Positions 10,610 to 20,985 of a stretch of DNA of 64,000 nt are shown here, piece by piece. The notes beneath the pieces are model-generated. The model was not told the origin of the DNA. It saw only the letters and a program-made list of their open reading frames with translations, and did no database searches. Made by a program: the position numbers and the translations under genes. Positions within the stretch are counted from its first letter, which is position 1. Each line of letters starts with the position of its first letter. Origin of the DNA: Symsagittifera roscoffensis (Eukaryota; Xenacoelomorpha; Acoela; Convolutidae); NCBI RefSeq assembly GCF_963678635.1, contig NW_026971712.1:62001-126000 (forward strand), given 5' to 3'.

Positions 10610-11476
10610 TCAATTGCTTTCTTCGACTTTTTTCCAATTTCCACTTTCTTCGTCATATTGGTAAAAGACAAGGTCCCTTAGCCTTAGGTTTTTATCTGAT
10701 ACGCCAGTTTCTATCATTGTTCGCCTTTTCATAAGAAGTTTGTTCTCTATCAGAAATTCACTAGGGCTGAGCTCTTTTGACACAAAAAGAGTTTTGTCGT
10801 AGTTTTTCAAATTTGGCAAGGACATTAGTATCAGTCGTTTTTGCCATTCATTCGATACATTTAAAACTATTGTGCGTGGCCTTTTTCTTTCTTCAAATTT
10901 TCCTAAACGTTTTAAATCTGTGATTTTTGCTTCAACTGTTAAGAACACAAACAGTTTATTCACCTCTTCCAAGTCGTGTTCGTGTCTATCACTTGAATTT
11001 TTTGAGTCCAGTTCAAGCAGTCCTCTTATCCGGATTACGTTATAGCTTGATTCTGTTTTTTTTAGGGCATGTTGCCTTGGCTCACTTCTGTTTTGTGGTT
11101 TTTTGTTTGTTTCATCTATTTTTTGCTTTAAGTGAATCTATCTCTTGTTTAAATGTAGAGAATTGTTAGGCGATTTCAGTTAGTTTTGTTTCGGCAATGG
11201 ATGGACGGGTTTGCATCAAATCGTTGATCATTGACTCGTTCCTATTGTTTCCAACACAACAGTTACAGAGCACGAGCACGTTCTGACTGATCTCCGAATT
11301 TCCAAGGATGGCAGTTTCAGATATTCCAGTGCATGTTTTTTTCATGTGCATAACATCGCCACAGGCAATGCAAGAAAGATTTGACTTTTGTTTGCGATCG
11401 GCTTTTTGCATGTTTTACAAGATTTCTCAGATGCTTGCGAGACGCTAGCATTTCTGCGTCTATCTTCTGAGCCCAT
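10610..11476 (-). pseudogene. CR1-like LINE ORF1 (zinc finger plus RRM-like)
   Basis: An ATG at 11476 starts MGSEDRRRN and reaches CKTCKK; a frame change near 11390 moves the rest of the finger (CIACGDVMHMKKTC ... LCNCCV) to another frame (11411-11166). After a decayed stretch, 10972-10610 encodes the C-terminal part, with LKRLGKFEERKRPRTIVLNV matching the RRM-like LINE ORF1 core and a basic tail. The counterpart at 15247-16143 is intact at 298 residues and shows the same order. ORF1 proteins of this kind bind the element's RNA. The frame ends in TGA followed by CTA, then ORF2 in the same frame. Confidence 0.75.
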
Positions 11477-11855
11477 ACTGCTCAAAAAATCCTCTCAGAA
11501 CTGACACTCCAAGGTATAAAACCTCAGGAGGACACCAGACTAGAGAAGACTCATTGAGTTTTTTTGATTTCCTTGGACTGATACTCCAAGGCATAAAAAC
11601 CTCAGAAGAGACTAGTCTCAAGAAAATCAGACTCACCAGAACTAGTGCGATGAGGATTGGGCTGCTTGTTTTTTCTTTGCTGCTGCTCTCTTTGATTTGG
11701 TGGGCCGTACTCTGGATTTTGATCTTTGCTGAAGTACTAGTGAACGGAGATTGTGACGTTTCGAAAGTATTTTGTTGAGCAACTTCAGCTCAAGAGACGG
11801 AGCGGGATGTAGTTTAGAGAGGGCAACAACTGTATCAAAGTCGTTTTGTTTTTTT
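11477..11855. repeat. Spacer with a short direct repeat
   Basis: Two related segments at about 11500-11555 and 11576-11632 share ACTCCAAGG(T/C)ATAAAA, then CCTCAG and AGACTAG. No coding frame is convincing. The stretch lies between the SGNH-like ORF and LINE ORF1 on the minus strand and may be LINE 5' sequence. Confidence 0.5.
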
Positions 11856-12449
11856 TTAAGAAGAAGTTGTTTTTATCGCGTCGATGATGAGAGGTTTCGT
11901 CTTCCGTAACTTTTCAAAAATGTGAGGGGTACCGTCTTGACGAATGTATATGATCGCAGCTATTTGATGCTGAAAATTTGTGATAATTTCAGTTAACTGC
12001 TCCGGGGAACACTTCGTAATAAAGTTTTTGGGATGCTTTGTGATACTATTGTTTATCACGTCGTGCCAGAGAATGACTGCTCTGGATTTTAGGGAACCGT
12101 TTCTAAGTAACCACTGCAATTTCTTGAACTTACTCACGTTGTTTGGGTTGGGGCTTAGTCCCGATTTTGCAAAAGTGAACCTTCGATACTTTACCCTTAG
12201 ATCGTAGGGTAGATAGTCAAGGGTCCTTCTGAGTGAGCTTGCTCCAACTACAATCATGTGATCCACCAACCTGTGTCCACCCATTAGTGTCCACGAGCGG
12301 TAGCAGTGGTAAAGGAATCCAGTCAAAGTAATTTGAAGTAATTGTTGTTGTTGTTGTTGTTGGGGATTCACAGCACTGCTGTTGGGATTCTTGGTCCCGG
12401 CGTCTTCTCTAAAACAATGTCCACTTGTTTCTGCACGTGATACAATCAC
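11856..12449 (-). CDS. Uncharacterised SGNH-like protein upstream of the first LINE
   Basis: A 197-codon minus-strand frame; the conserved-looking part starts at an ATG at 12284 or 12257. The 28 residues before it include a Gln run from a (TTG)7 microsatellite and overlap the 3' end of the neighbouring LINE ORF2. IVVGASSLRRTL resembles SGNH block I (GDS replaced by GAS), SGLSP fits the block II glycine, and VILWHDVINNSI sits where block III (GxND) is expected. The C-terminus (HQIAAIIYIRQDGTP) has alternating hydrophobic strands. I recognise the fold pattern only weakly. Its position upstream of LINE ORF1 parallels the SGNH ORF at 16293-16881. Confidence 0.45.
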   Translation of the reverse strand: MIVSRAETSGHCFREDAGTKNPNSSAVNPQQQQQQQLLQITLTGFLYHCYRSWTLMGGHRLVDHMIVVGASSLRRTLDYLPYDLRVKYRRFTFAKSGLSPNPNNVSKFKKLQWLLRNGSLKSRAVILWHDVINNSITKHPKNFITKCSPEQLTEIITNFQHQIAAIIYIRQDGTPHIFEKLRKTKPLIIDAIKTTSS

Positions 12450-15246
12450 AGAATAATTGCCACGTGCACGTTGTCATTTCTGAAAATCTCTCGTTTACAA
12501 ATTTCCACATCGTGTTTAAAATTCTCGTCTTGAGGCCGATTCGCTTATCAAAATGAATATATGGTTCTAATCGATTTACAATCCTACTGGTTCTGAAAAC
12601 AAATTCGTTTCTCGCTTTTTCCGTTCTCACTTTTCGCATCTCAAAAATTTCTTTATTTCTAGCCTGTGTGGTTCGCCTGTTTAACACTATTTCATTTCGT
12701 TCATTAGAATCAAGACTGGCAAGAAGTAAGATGTTATTTAGCTGGATGAACATGGGCAGGGGTAAAATGTTTAGCAAGCGTAGTTCGTTGATGTACACTC
12801 CCGTTTTATTTCCAGTGATCCAACGGATTACTTTCTTTTGAAATCGCTCCAACTGCAATTGATCCCCCCTCGATATATGTGTACATGAGAGTCCGTATAA
12901 TAACACTGGGAGTATTAGTGACTTATACAGGCCTAACTTTACAAACGTCTTTATCTTTGCTGATAGGTTTCTTCTCAGGAGGTACAGTACTTGGTTTGCC
13001 TTCTTTAATCTTGTTTCAATGTGTACCTTCCAACTTAAATCGCCCGACACAAAAATTCCCAGATCTTTCACAACCATCGATGTTCCAAGCACTACACCAA
13101 AAAGCATAGAGTTAGCGTCTCCGCCCCTAAAACTTACTTTTGCACATTTATCTAGTGCTAATTCCATTTTGTTTTCAGTTACCCACTGCTGAATTTTGTC
13201 CAGATCTTCTTGAATTTCAATTGATGTTTTTTTGATGGAAAGTAGTTTAAGATCATCCGCAAAAATATATGGTTCAGAGAATTTGAGTACTTCAGGTAGG
13301 TCGTTAATAAAAATGCAAAAGAGCAGTGGTCCTAAAACTGATCCTTGGGGAACACCACTAGTGACTTCTAAAACTTTTGAGCTGATATTGTCTACTCGTA
13401 CAAACTGTTTCCTGTTTTTCAAATAGTCATAGAGTACCTCTAACATGCAGCCTCCTATTCCTATAAGTGCAACTTTCTTAAGTAGATCAAAATGCGGAAC
13501 TTTATCAAAGGCTCTTGCAAAGTCAGTGTAGAATGCTACAATTTCTGCGTTTGAGTCATTGTCAAGCGCTTCATATATTTCTTTCAGGAAAGAGAGCATG
13601 TTTGTCAAAACTGATCTACCTTTAGTAAAACCGTGTTGATGTTTCGTCAAATACCAGGCAAAGTAAGGGTAGAGGTCTTTGTATATACATTTTTCAAGGA
13701 CTTTGCTGTCAATATTTAATAGCGATACTGGTCGATAGTTGTTCACCATTTTTTGGTCACCTTTTTTGTGAACAGGAGTAACTGCAGCTGTTTTCCATGA
13801 ATCAGGTATTTTTCGTAGGCGTTTTACGTTTCTCAAAAGTTTGTTCATCGGTTTGCATATATTGCGGTTCGTTTTCTGAAAAAAGCTAGGTGGCAACCCA
13901 TTTGGGCCGCGTGACTTTGATACGTCCAGAGTTGATAAAATCTCACTTACTGTCTTTTTCGATATATCAAAATTCGTTAACAAGGGATTTTCAAATTGAA
14001 TATCTCTAATACTAAAACTTTCTTTAGGATTAAAAACTGAATGAAAGAAGTCGTTTAGCATGTTGACTTGTTCGTTTGGATTTGTGCTTTCAACTTCATC
14101 TTTTATGAGTAACTTAGGAAGACTTGTATCTTTATTCAAGTTCTTTAGGTGTTTAAAAATTACATTAGTGTTCCGTGTTCTAAACAATTCCTCTTGGTAG
14201 TTTTTCCTGTCCAATTCCGATGATTCAGTTACTAAATTTTCAAACAGTTTAAATTGTTGTCTTCTGTAGTTGGTCGGTTTGAGTATACATGATTGCCGTT
14301 TTGTTTGTAACTTTTTGATCAAATTTGAAGTGCTACTTGTTATCCAAGGTGGAAGTGATTTCCTGTGTCTTGTTCTGAGAGGCACAAAACTCTTAATGAT
14401 TTCATCCAAATATTGGGTGTACTCCTCATGCATTTTGTTAATGTTTGTGTGGCATACTGGTTCAAATGGGTTCTCGTTTATAAAATTGTTTATTCCTTCA
14501 AAATCGGCATTTCCAAAACTTCTAAAATTTTCCAAGTATGGTTTCGGCTCTGATACCGTGCATTCAATAGACAACATTATGGCATTGTGATCTGAGCAGT
14601 CATAAATCTTGGAAACGTTAAAATCTTGTTCGGCACTTGTATAGCAATTCCGATAAAAGGCTACGTCTAGTATGTTCTTCACTCATGTTGGGAGATCTAT
14701 CGCCTGCCTAAAGAGTCCATTTTCAAAAATTTGCAGTATTTGGTTTTCTTCCTCGTCAGTACTGGTGAGGGTGTTCCAGTTTGTTTCTTGGAAATTTAAA
14801 TCCCCACATAAGAGAAGCGGTTTGTTTTTAGGAATGGCTTTGATCAGTTGTTCAAATTCATGCATTTTGTATCTGTAATTACTGTTTTTTGGCGGATTGT
14901 AGAATGAGCCAATTATCATTTCAGTTTGATGAAGTTTTATACTACATAGCACACATGAATCAGGAATGTCATGTTTGGTGGATAAGTCTTCGGTAATTAG
15001 ACTATTCTTGACAGCTATTAGGCTGCCTCCGTGACAGTTTTTACCACTCACAATAGCTCTATCAGATCTATAGATGTTATATTCACTTAGAAAAAGCTCT
15101 GATGATTGAATATTCTCGTTAAGCCAAGTTTCGCTTAAGCATATGACATTAAAATTTCCAACTGCAATTGCATTTGCTAGCTTAGTTCTTCTCTCTATGT
15201 TGATTAGGCTTCTAGTATTTAGTTGCAGAATGTTGAGGAATCCTAG
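12409..15246 (-). pseudogene. CR1-like LINE ORF2: endonuclease and reverse transcriptase, one internal stop
   Basis: A 945-codon frame directly follows ORF1's TGA (15249-15247) in the same frame. Endonuclease: LNTRSLINIERR, CLSETWLNE, CHGGSLIAVK, FYNPPKNSNY, LLLCGDLNFQETNW, and CSDHNAIM at the catalytic histidine. A TGA at 14685-14683 interrupts it between the GDLN and SDHNA motifs, probably from CGA. RT: TPVHKKGDQKMVNNYRPVSLL, YTDFARAFDKVPH, GVPQGSVLGPLLF, PYIFADDLKLLS (catalytic DD), and a C-terminus around MWKFVNERFSE. Apart from the stop the protein looks complete, so this is a fairly young copy. No ATG precedes the conserved endonuclease start, so it was probably made as an ORF1-ORF2 readthrough product. 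Confidence 0.9.
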
Positions 15247-15249
15247 TCA
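15247..15249 (-). promoter_or_regulatory. Candidate readthrough stop (UGA-CUAG) between LINE ORF1 and ORF2
   Basis: The ORF1 stop is followed by CTAGGA, giving UGA-CUAG, a context known from animal and viral genes to allow efficient stop-codon readthrough. ORF2 lies in the same frame and has no AUG before its conserved endonuclease N-terminus. The other LINE has UGA-CUA at the same place (10612-10607). Confidence 0.6.
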
Positions 15250-16143
15250 ATGCTGGGGTTCCTGAACTTCAGTGTCAATAGTTACTTTCACACCATCATT
15301 GAACAATTCTAGATTCCTTATTTTCAGCTTTTCGCGATGAACGCCTTCATCTAGTAGTTGTCTTCGTTTCTTAAGGATTTCGTTCTCTTTAATTGCACTC
15401 TCTTTGGTCAATGCTGGTAGCAGGTAGACCTCTTTTTCGACCAATTGTTCTCGCTTTTCTCGGCTTTTTGCTAGTACTAGTCGTGCTTCATGTTCGCTAG
15501 GTACAGTTACCAGCAGTGTTCTTGGCTTCATTCGATTACGATCAAATTTTCCCAGTCGTTTTAGTTCTATTATTTTCGGCTTCACTCCAATTATGTCTAG
15601 TATTTCGTTTACTTCTTCATTTGTTGGGACAAGGTTTTCTCCTTTTGTTTTCTCAGGGTCCTCTTTGACCCCTTGTATCCTAAAACTTTGATTTATGTTG
15701 TGATCAGAGTTAGATCTGGCAGCATGTTGAGTGGTTTGAGCTTGATTTATCCGGGTGGTGGTTTCAGCAGCTACAACGGCACTATAAGTTTTTTCCACTT
15801 TATCGCATGTCGTTTTCATTGCATTTCCAATTTTTTGATCTACTAAATTGGTAAGTCTTCTTTCCATGCTTTTAAAGCTTTCAGTTACATCAATGTTTGA
15901 GAGCTTCTCGTCTATGTTGGCCAGGGTTTTGCATCTTATAAAGTTGTCTCGTTCATTATTTTGCACACAAGTATTACAAAGCAACATGACATTCGGCCCT
16001 AGTTCTTTTATTCCATTTATGGCCACTAGAGACAACCCAACACAAGTTGGTTCCAAATGCATTTGAGCGTTGCATGCGACACAAGTGTATGTTTTCTCGT
16101 TGCCGGCAAAGCCTCTTTTACATGTTTTGCAGTTTTTGCCCAT
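15247..16143 (-). CDS. CR1-like LINE ORF1 (zinc finger, RRM-like)
   Basis: Intact 298-residue frame from an ATG at 16143. Residues 4-60 hold four Cys pairs and a His (CKTCKRGF, CVACNAQMHLEPTC, LLCNTC), a PHD-like arrangement seen in CR1-type ORF1 proteins, although the His-Cys spacing is longer than in classical PHD fingers. About 65-135 is a helical linker. About 150-235 contains FRIQGVKEDPEK and LKRLGKFDRNRMKPRTLLVT, an RRM-like core; a basic C-terminal region follows. Expected role: RNA binding and chaperoning of the LINE transcript. The stop is TGA followed by CTAG, and ORF2 continues in the same frame. Confidence 0.85.
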   Translation of the reverse strand: MGKNCKTCKRGFAGNEKTYTCVACNAQMHLEPTCVGLSLVAINGIKELGPNVMLLCNTCVQNNERDNFIRCKTLANIDEKLSNIDVTESFKSMERRLTNLVDQKIGNAMKTTCDKVEKTYSAVVAAETTTRINQAQTTQHAARSNSDHNINQSFRIQGVKEDPEKTKGENLVPTNEEVNEILDIIGVKPKIIELKRLGKFDRNRMKPRTLLVTVPSEHEARLVLAKSREKREQLVEKEVYLLPALTKESAIKENEILKKRRQLLDEGVHREKLKIRNLELFNDGVKVTIDTEVQEPQH

Positions 16144-16292
16144 TTTTGCTTATACTATGGATAGAAAAACAGTTAAACCTGGTGGTTCCCGAAAAGGGGA
16201 GGCCTGTGGCTCACTCAGGGGAAAAAGAAGAAATAGACAACCCTGGTGGTTCCTGAAAAGGGGAGGCCTGCGGTTCACTATTTCTACTTACG
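16144..16292. repeat. 37-bp direct repeat upstream of LINE ORF1
   Basis: The segment beginning CCTGGTGGTTCC at about 16180-16216 recurs at about 16243-16279 with three or four differences. It fills most of the gap between the SGNH-like ORF and LINE ORF1 and may be a 5' promoter or leader repeat of the LINE. Confidence 0.65.
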
Positions 16293-16881
16293 TTAATAGG
16301 GGCACTGACAGTTCTTGAAACGACACTCGTAATATACCAGATGTCCTTCTGTATTGCAGATGTTCGAATGTTTATCGTATAAGATTTTATTCTTGAGAAT
16401 ACTTTTAATGCCCTTCAGACCTTCTTCACTGAGGTGCACTTCGTAAGTTTTCAAATGATATGAGCTGTGGATTTTTTCACTCACTCCTCTAAACTTCCAA
16501 GTTCCTTTTATCTTTCTTAGGAATTCGTTTATTTTTGCAGATCGAGCTCGGTTCTCACTACGATGAGGGATTCCGATGACGAAAACTTTTTTGGCTCGTT
16601 CACACAGCTCCTCGGCTAGCTTCGACAGTTCTTCAGCAATGTCCCCTGCAGGTATACTGGAGGGGTCTTTTCCGTTGAAGGCGTCGTTTCCGCCGATGAG
16701 CAGAGCGATGATGTTGAATTTGTCTTTCTCGGGTAAGAAGTTTTGGACCGCACCAATTCGGGCCCCAGGTAGGGACAAGATATTGAAATTTGGAAAAATT
16801 CAGATGGCGTGCTTGAGAATCCGCAATCAGGAGATTTTTTGGAGATGATGTCTTGAGCAAGTGATATCTTCTGTCGGACAT
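16293..16881 (-). pseudogene. SGNH-hydrolase-like ORF upstream of the second LINE, one frame change
   Basis: An ATG at 16881 begins MSDRRYHLLKTSS and reaches NLLIADSQARHL, an SGNH block I with the nucleophile Ser in ADS. The frame changes at a T-run near 16796 and continues as LSLPGARIGAV (block II Gly), IALLIGGNDAF (block III GxND), VIGIPHR and YEVHLSEEG, which fits block V although the usual Asp before the His is Glu. SGNH domains occur in ORF1 proteins of some CR1-like LINEs, so this may be part of the LINE or a neighbouring relic. A Cys-rich tail (CNTEGHLVYYECRFKNC) follows. Confidence 0.6.
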
Positions 16882-16896
16882 TTTATCGCGGGGCAA

Positions 16897-17460
16897 CCAT
16901 TGCTACCCCGGTAAACATTTGAAGTATCTGAAACTATTTAATAATTGCAGGGGACCACCACGGCTGTCCCAGTTTATCAACAATTTAGGCTTTTTCAACG
17001 TAATATTTTTGCATGGTTAACGAATTTTTTTTTCTTCACGTTTAAGCTATAACGTACATTGCAATGGTTAAGGTTTTTTTCGATATTTTAGTTTGAATTC
17101 AGTGTTTTTTTCGGCAAGTTTGAAATTAGCAACCCAATAAAAAGATATTGTCAACAGTGTTCTTTTTTTTTCAAATTCGAAGAAATTTATACAGATGACG
17201 AATTCACAATAATTCGATCAGCATTGAATGCATCGTCGTAACCATCATTTAAAAACACCGGCTCAAAATCCATATTACAAGTACAAATTTATAACCACAT
17301 CAAATGGAATTAACGTGGAGAAAACTCCCGTGGGCAGCGGGGCAGATGGGAATGTATCCAATCATCGGTGGTGGATCAGTTCATTGACAAGAAGGGATAT
17401 TGTCAGTGTTTTCCCAGGTTTTGAGATTCTGGTCTCCATATATGAATAACAAAATCCTTT
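16897..17460. other. No gene seen
   Basis: AT-rich sequence possibly including the 5' end of the LINE. The small plus-strand frame at 17228-17449 has no recognisable features. Confidence 0.4.
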
Positions 17461-18016
17461 TAGTTTACAAGATGGTCAATTGAAATTCTCACCCTGTGCT
17501 TGAGTGCTGTCAGGGTACTCTCAGGGGTTGCAAGTCTTGCCTCCAATTCTCACTTCTCAAATCCTTGTAAATTGGAGATATGACGTTCTTTATGATTTTT
17601 TCAAAACATTTTTCAAAAACTTAGATTTTAAAAAATGCCAATGTTGCAGATATCAATGCTGTTGTTGGAATTTGTGAGGGTACTCTTAGGGGTTGCGAAA
17701 ACATAGATATAAAAAATTTTCCGAAAACAAAGATTTTAAAAATTTCACAAAACTTAAAATTATTATCTCTGTAGTGAGGCTCTTTCAGGTTACTCTCAGG
17801 AGTTACGAGTTTTGCCTCCCAATATGACTGCTCAAATCCTTTAAGTTTTCGAGATATGGCGTTTTTTATGATTTTCTCCGAATTTCTTGCCTGTGAATAT
17901 GGCTGCTCAAATTCTTGTAGTTTTTGAGATATGACGATTTTTTGGATTTTTTCAAAATTTTTCAGAAAATTTAAGTATAAAAAATTTATACTTAAGTTTA
18001 AATTTTTTATACTTTA
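17461..18016. repeat. Diverged satellite-like repeat, left flank of the large element
   Basis: Several degenerate copies of a unit containing GTACTCTCAGGGGTTGC, CTGCTCAAAT and GAGATATGACG recur at roughly 100-200 bp spacing. The same units resume at 43214-43700 beyond the large element. At the right end, 17973-17988 and 17999-18014 form an inverted repeat (AAGTATAAAAAATTT and its complement) abutting the LTR. Confidence 0.6.
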
Positions 18017-18904
18017 TGTGCCAGTCGGTCATGTCTGGAGGTTTGACATTGAGAAACACGTAATTTTGGAGTGAAGTTTTAATTTTAAAAATTTCGAATG
18101 GAGCCTGTCATGCTCAGTTTTCTCGAACCAACTGAAAACGCAAAAGTCAAAAATCAGAACGACCGAATTAACAATTGCGGGAAACTACTCAAGAAAAAGG
18201 CAGGAAATTGCTATTCGCAATTTCTCGATACGAAATAATAAGAGAGTAGAGCTGTCTGTTCCTGAAAACAGTAAAATAGAATACAGACTTGAGAAAGGAC
18301 GACTATTCGAACGGAAAGGAGTGAACCTTCGATGGAAGAGTGGACAACTCGAGTGTCCCAATGGTTCATTCAGAGACTTTGATTCTTGAGACAGAACTTA
18401 CTTCTGTTGTTAAAACTAATTAGCATCAAACTTATTTAGTTATATTATTAAATTCTCAAGCTGCTCATCTTTTACTTACTCCTCATACTCAAGTGCATCG
18501 ACATGTGAGTTCTCAATTTAAATTTCTCGAGTGTATTTTATGATAGTTATGTTGAGATAGGGCGAGTTTTAGGTTGATCCATCTGAAATGGATCAAAGTT
18601 CCACTGTCCAATAAAAAGTAACTAAGCGGATTGTTCCGACCCGGTTTTTAACGGCGTTCATGTATTTTGGGTATTTCGAGACCTAAATATGGGGACGTTT
18701 TTATTTCTAGAGTGGGGGGGGTATTTTGGTAGTGGCCTTTAAGCTGTAACGGGTTCCAGTCTCATGTCGCAAGCGAACCGAATTGGCTCCGACCGTTCTT
18801 GAGGTAGAAAAACACAAGAGATAGTGTCCCTGACTCTTGAGCCAATGGTTATAGGGCCTATTTTTCTTAAGCCTCATATGTGACTAAAGTAGGCGACTGT
18901 TACA
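18017..18904 (+). repeat. 5' LTR
   Basis: Starts TGTGCCAGTCGG and ends CGACTGTTACA. A 9-bp perfect hairpin (TTGATCCAT-CTGAA-ATGGATCAA) lies at 18574-18596 and is conserved in all three LTR copies of the window. AATAAAAAG at about 18612 is a candidate polyadenylation signal just after the hairpin. TGGCGCTCCTGG at 18914, ten bases after the LTR, is a weak candidate primer-binding site. Confidence 0.9.
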
Positions 18905-19375
18905 TAGTGTTTTTATGGCGCTCCTGGGTGTTTTTACGACATCATGACTACGGAGTCGAACCCACTTGACACAGCTCCGGGCTACATGCCCATTCTAGAG
19001 TACCGGTGGTACGGTTCAGCGGGAACGTGTAAACCTTCCGGTTGTACCGTGATAGCTTTTTAAGAAAACTCAAGAAAACTTCCTGGTACGCTCTTCGAAC
19101 GAGGCTTAGCTAACCGAGTGAAGGGGGGCAACTAGGGGGACAAAAACACGAGCAAAAAAGAATACAAATAGGAACAAAAACCATAAAACGAAAAAAGACA
19201 GTGACTTTGATACCAGATTAGTTGGATCAAACCTTTGTATTAATTAAATAGTATACACATACTGTTTTATAAGACCGATCGTTTCGATCAATCTAGCAAT
19301 TTAAACCAGTGACTTCAGTAAGGTGCCCGAGTGGGGGGCGTTGTTAAGGGTTTTCAGATAGATTGCGACCCAACC

Positions 19376-19511
19376 GGACCACTAGGAGACTTGACTGGAA
19401 AGGGTGACCAGTCGAGTGGGAAAGTGGTTCACAAGGATCGAAACGGACCACTAGGAGACTTGATTGGAAGAGGTGACCAGTCGAGTGGGAAAGTGGTTCT
19501 GCTGTCAAGTG
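19376..19511 (+). repeat. 69-bp tandem repeat, two copies
   Basis: GGACCACTAGGAGACTTGA begins at 19376 and again at 19445, and the copies continue through CCAGTCGAGTGGGAAAGTGG. Copies differ at a few bases. Confidence 0.85.
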
Positions 19512-19744
19512 CAGAACAGAGACAACCAGCACAGGACCACTACAAGAGGACGCACAGGGGTGTTCTCAAGTCGAGCAACGGGTATCGTTAGAATCCACAT
19601 TACATTATAGGAAATAAGTGTAAAATTGGATAAGCGGAGTCCCATTGTTTTGAGGCAGTTTTTACTCAAGCAGGCCTGGAAACAGGTCTACGGTTTTCTC
19701 TCGAGAGGCTTAGCACCCGGCGCTTAAGTGATTTTTCGGCTTAA

Positions 19745-19823
19745 GAGGGGGGCTAAAGAGGGGGGAGGTTAGTAGGGGGGCTGGTTAGGTTAGAGGTTGG
19801 CGGTTGTAAATTATAAAAAGGGG
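19745..19823 (+). promoter_or_regulatory. G-rich tract, possible RNA quadruplex
   Basis: Three G6 runs, separated by short loops, lie at 19747-19780, and a further G6 follows near 19818, all on the sense strand. The tract is repeated in the duplication at about 22276-22353. Such runs in the genomic RNA leader could form quadruplex structures; function is inference. Confidence 0.45.
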
Positions 19824-20411
19824 GGAAATTAGAGTAACTAATTAATCGACATCGTTGATTTAGTTACATTAGCCATCAACACGCGTTGGTAATAATAGGT
19901 GGATATCCAAAATTTAACTCGAGTTAAGATTGGTACGTTGGTTGGATTGGTAGGGGGGAACGGATATAGAAAGTTTTTGTGATACCCCATAAGATCGCTA
20001 GTGGGGGGAGGAAAACGCGTGGCAGTTAGGTACCAGACATTTTTTTTTCGACAGAAGGTCGACATTTGTCTCCTTTGAATTTTAGGTGGGTTGATTTCTC
20101 TGTTTTATTATTTTTCTTGTTTAAAAATTTTTTTTTATATATATATTTATATATTGTTGCATTTTGGTGAGGATTTGCGATTGGTTTTTATACGAACAGG
20201 TGATCACAAGATACCTGCGCACAGGTTTTGGTTTCAAGTTACTTGGAACATAGAAAAAGAGGTAATTCAAAAAGGGGGGTTAGCATTTGGCCATTAAGAG
20301 AGGGTTTTTGGGAAATTTTCACTAGAGCTTGAGTGGTGGTACAAGGTACAGTGAATCAAGAATCCCTACAACGAAGAAGAAAGAGATCCGATATACAGAC
20401 ATTCAGTGACG

Positions 20412-20985
20412 AGTCTTGGGACAGTACCAAAGAAGTCTTGGGACATTGCAGTCTGGGGACAGTCTTGGGGCAACACAGTCTTGGGACAGTGCAGCCTTGG
20501 GGCAGTCTTGGACCAGAGCAGTCTTGGTACGAAACAGTCTTGGGCCATTGGTCTGGGGACGTTAGTCTTGGGACGTTGGTCTTGGGACATTAGTCTTGGG
20601 ACGTTGGTCTTGGGCCATTGGTCTTGGGACGTTAGTCTTGGGACGTTGGTCTTGGGACATTAGTCTTGGGACGTTGGTCTTGGGCCATTGGTCTTGGGAC
20701 GTTAGTCTTGGGACGTTGGTCTTGGGCCATTGGTCTTGGGACATTAGTCTTGGGACGTTGGTCTTGGGACATTGGTCTTGGGACATTAGTCTTGGGACGT
20801 TGGTCTTGGGCCATTGGTCTTGGGACGTTAGTCTTGGGACATTAGTCTTGGGCCATTGGTCTTGGGACATTAGTCTTGGGACGTTAGTCTTGGGACATTG
20901 GTCTAGGGACGTTAGTCTTGGGACGTTGGTCTTGGGACGTTGGTCTAGGGACGTTGGTCTTGGGACATTGGTCTGAGGATACCAA
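20412..20985 (+). repeat. 14-bp minisatellite in the leader, copy 1
   Basis: The unit is GTCTTGGGACGTTG with variants ending CATTA, CATTG or CGTTA; about 32 tight units occupy 20528-20980, and looser ones precede and follow. Since 14 is not a multiple of three and the unit has no stop codon, all three frames stay open for long stretches, which explains the apparent proteins with LGTLVLGHWSWDVS repeats. These are not genes. Confidence 0.95.

Noticed and set aside
18905-19010. tRNA-like segment after the 5' LTR (GGAGTCGAACCC)
   Set aside because: It resembles a reversed T-arm, but the flanking stems do not pair and the distance to a CCA-complement is wrong.
19331-19591. 86-codon frame in the leader with a 23-residue repeat
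   Set aside because: It has no ATG start and reflects the 69-bp tandem repeat; no evidence of translation.
20596-20976. Long open frames on both strands through the 14-bp array (also 23126-23506)
   Set aside because: They arise because the repeated unit has no stop codon in any frame; the peptides are pure repeats of one another.
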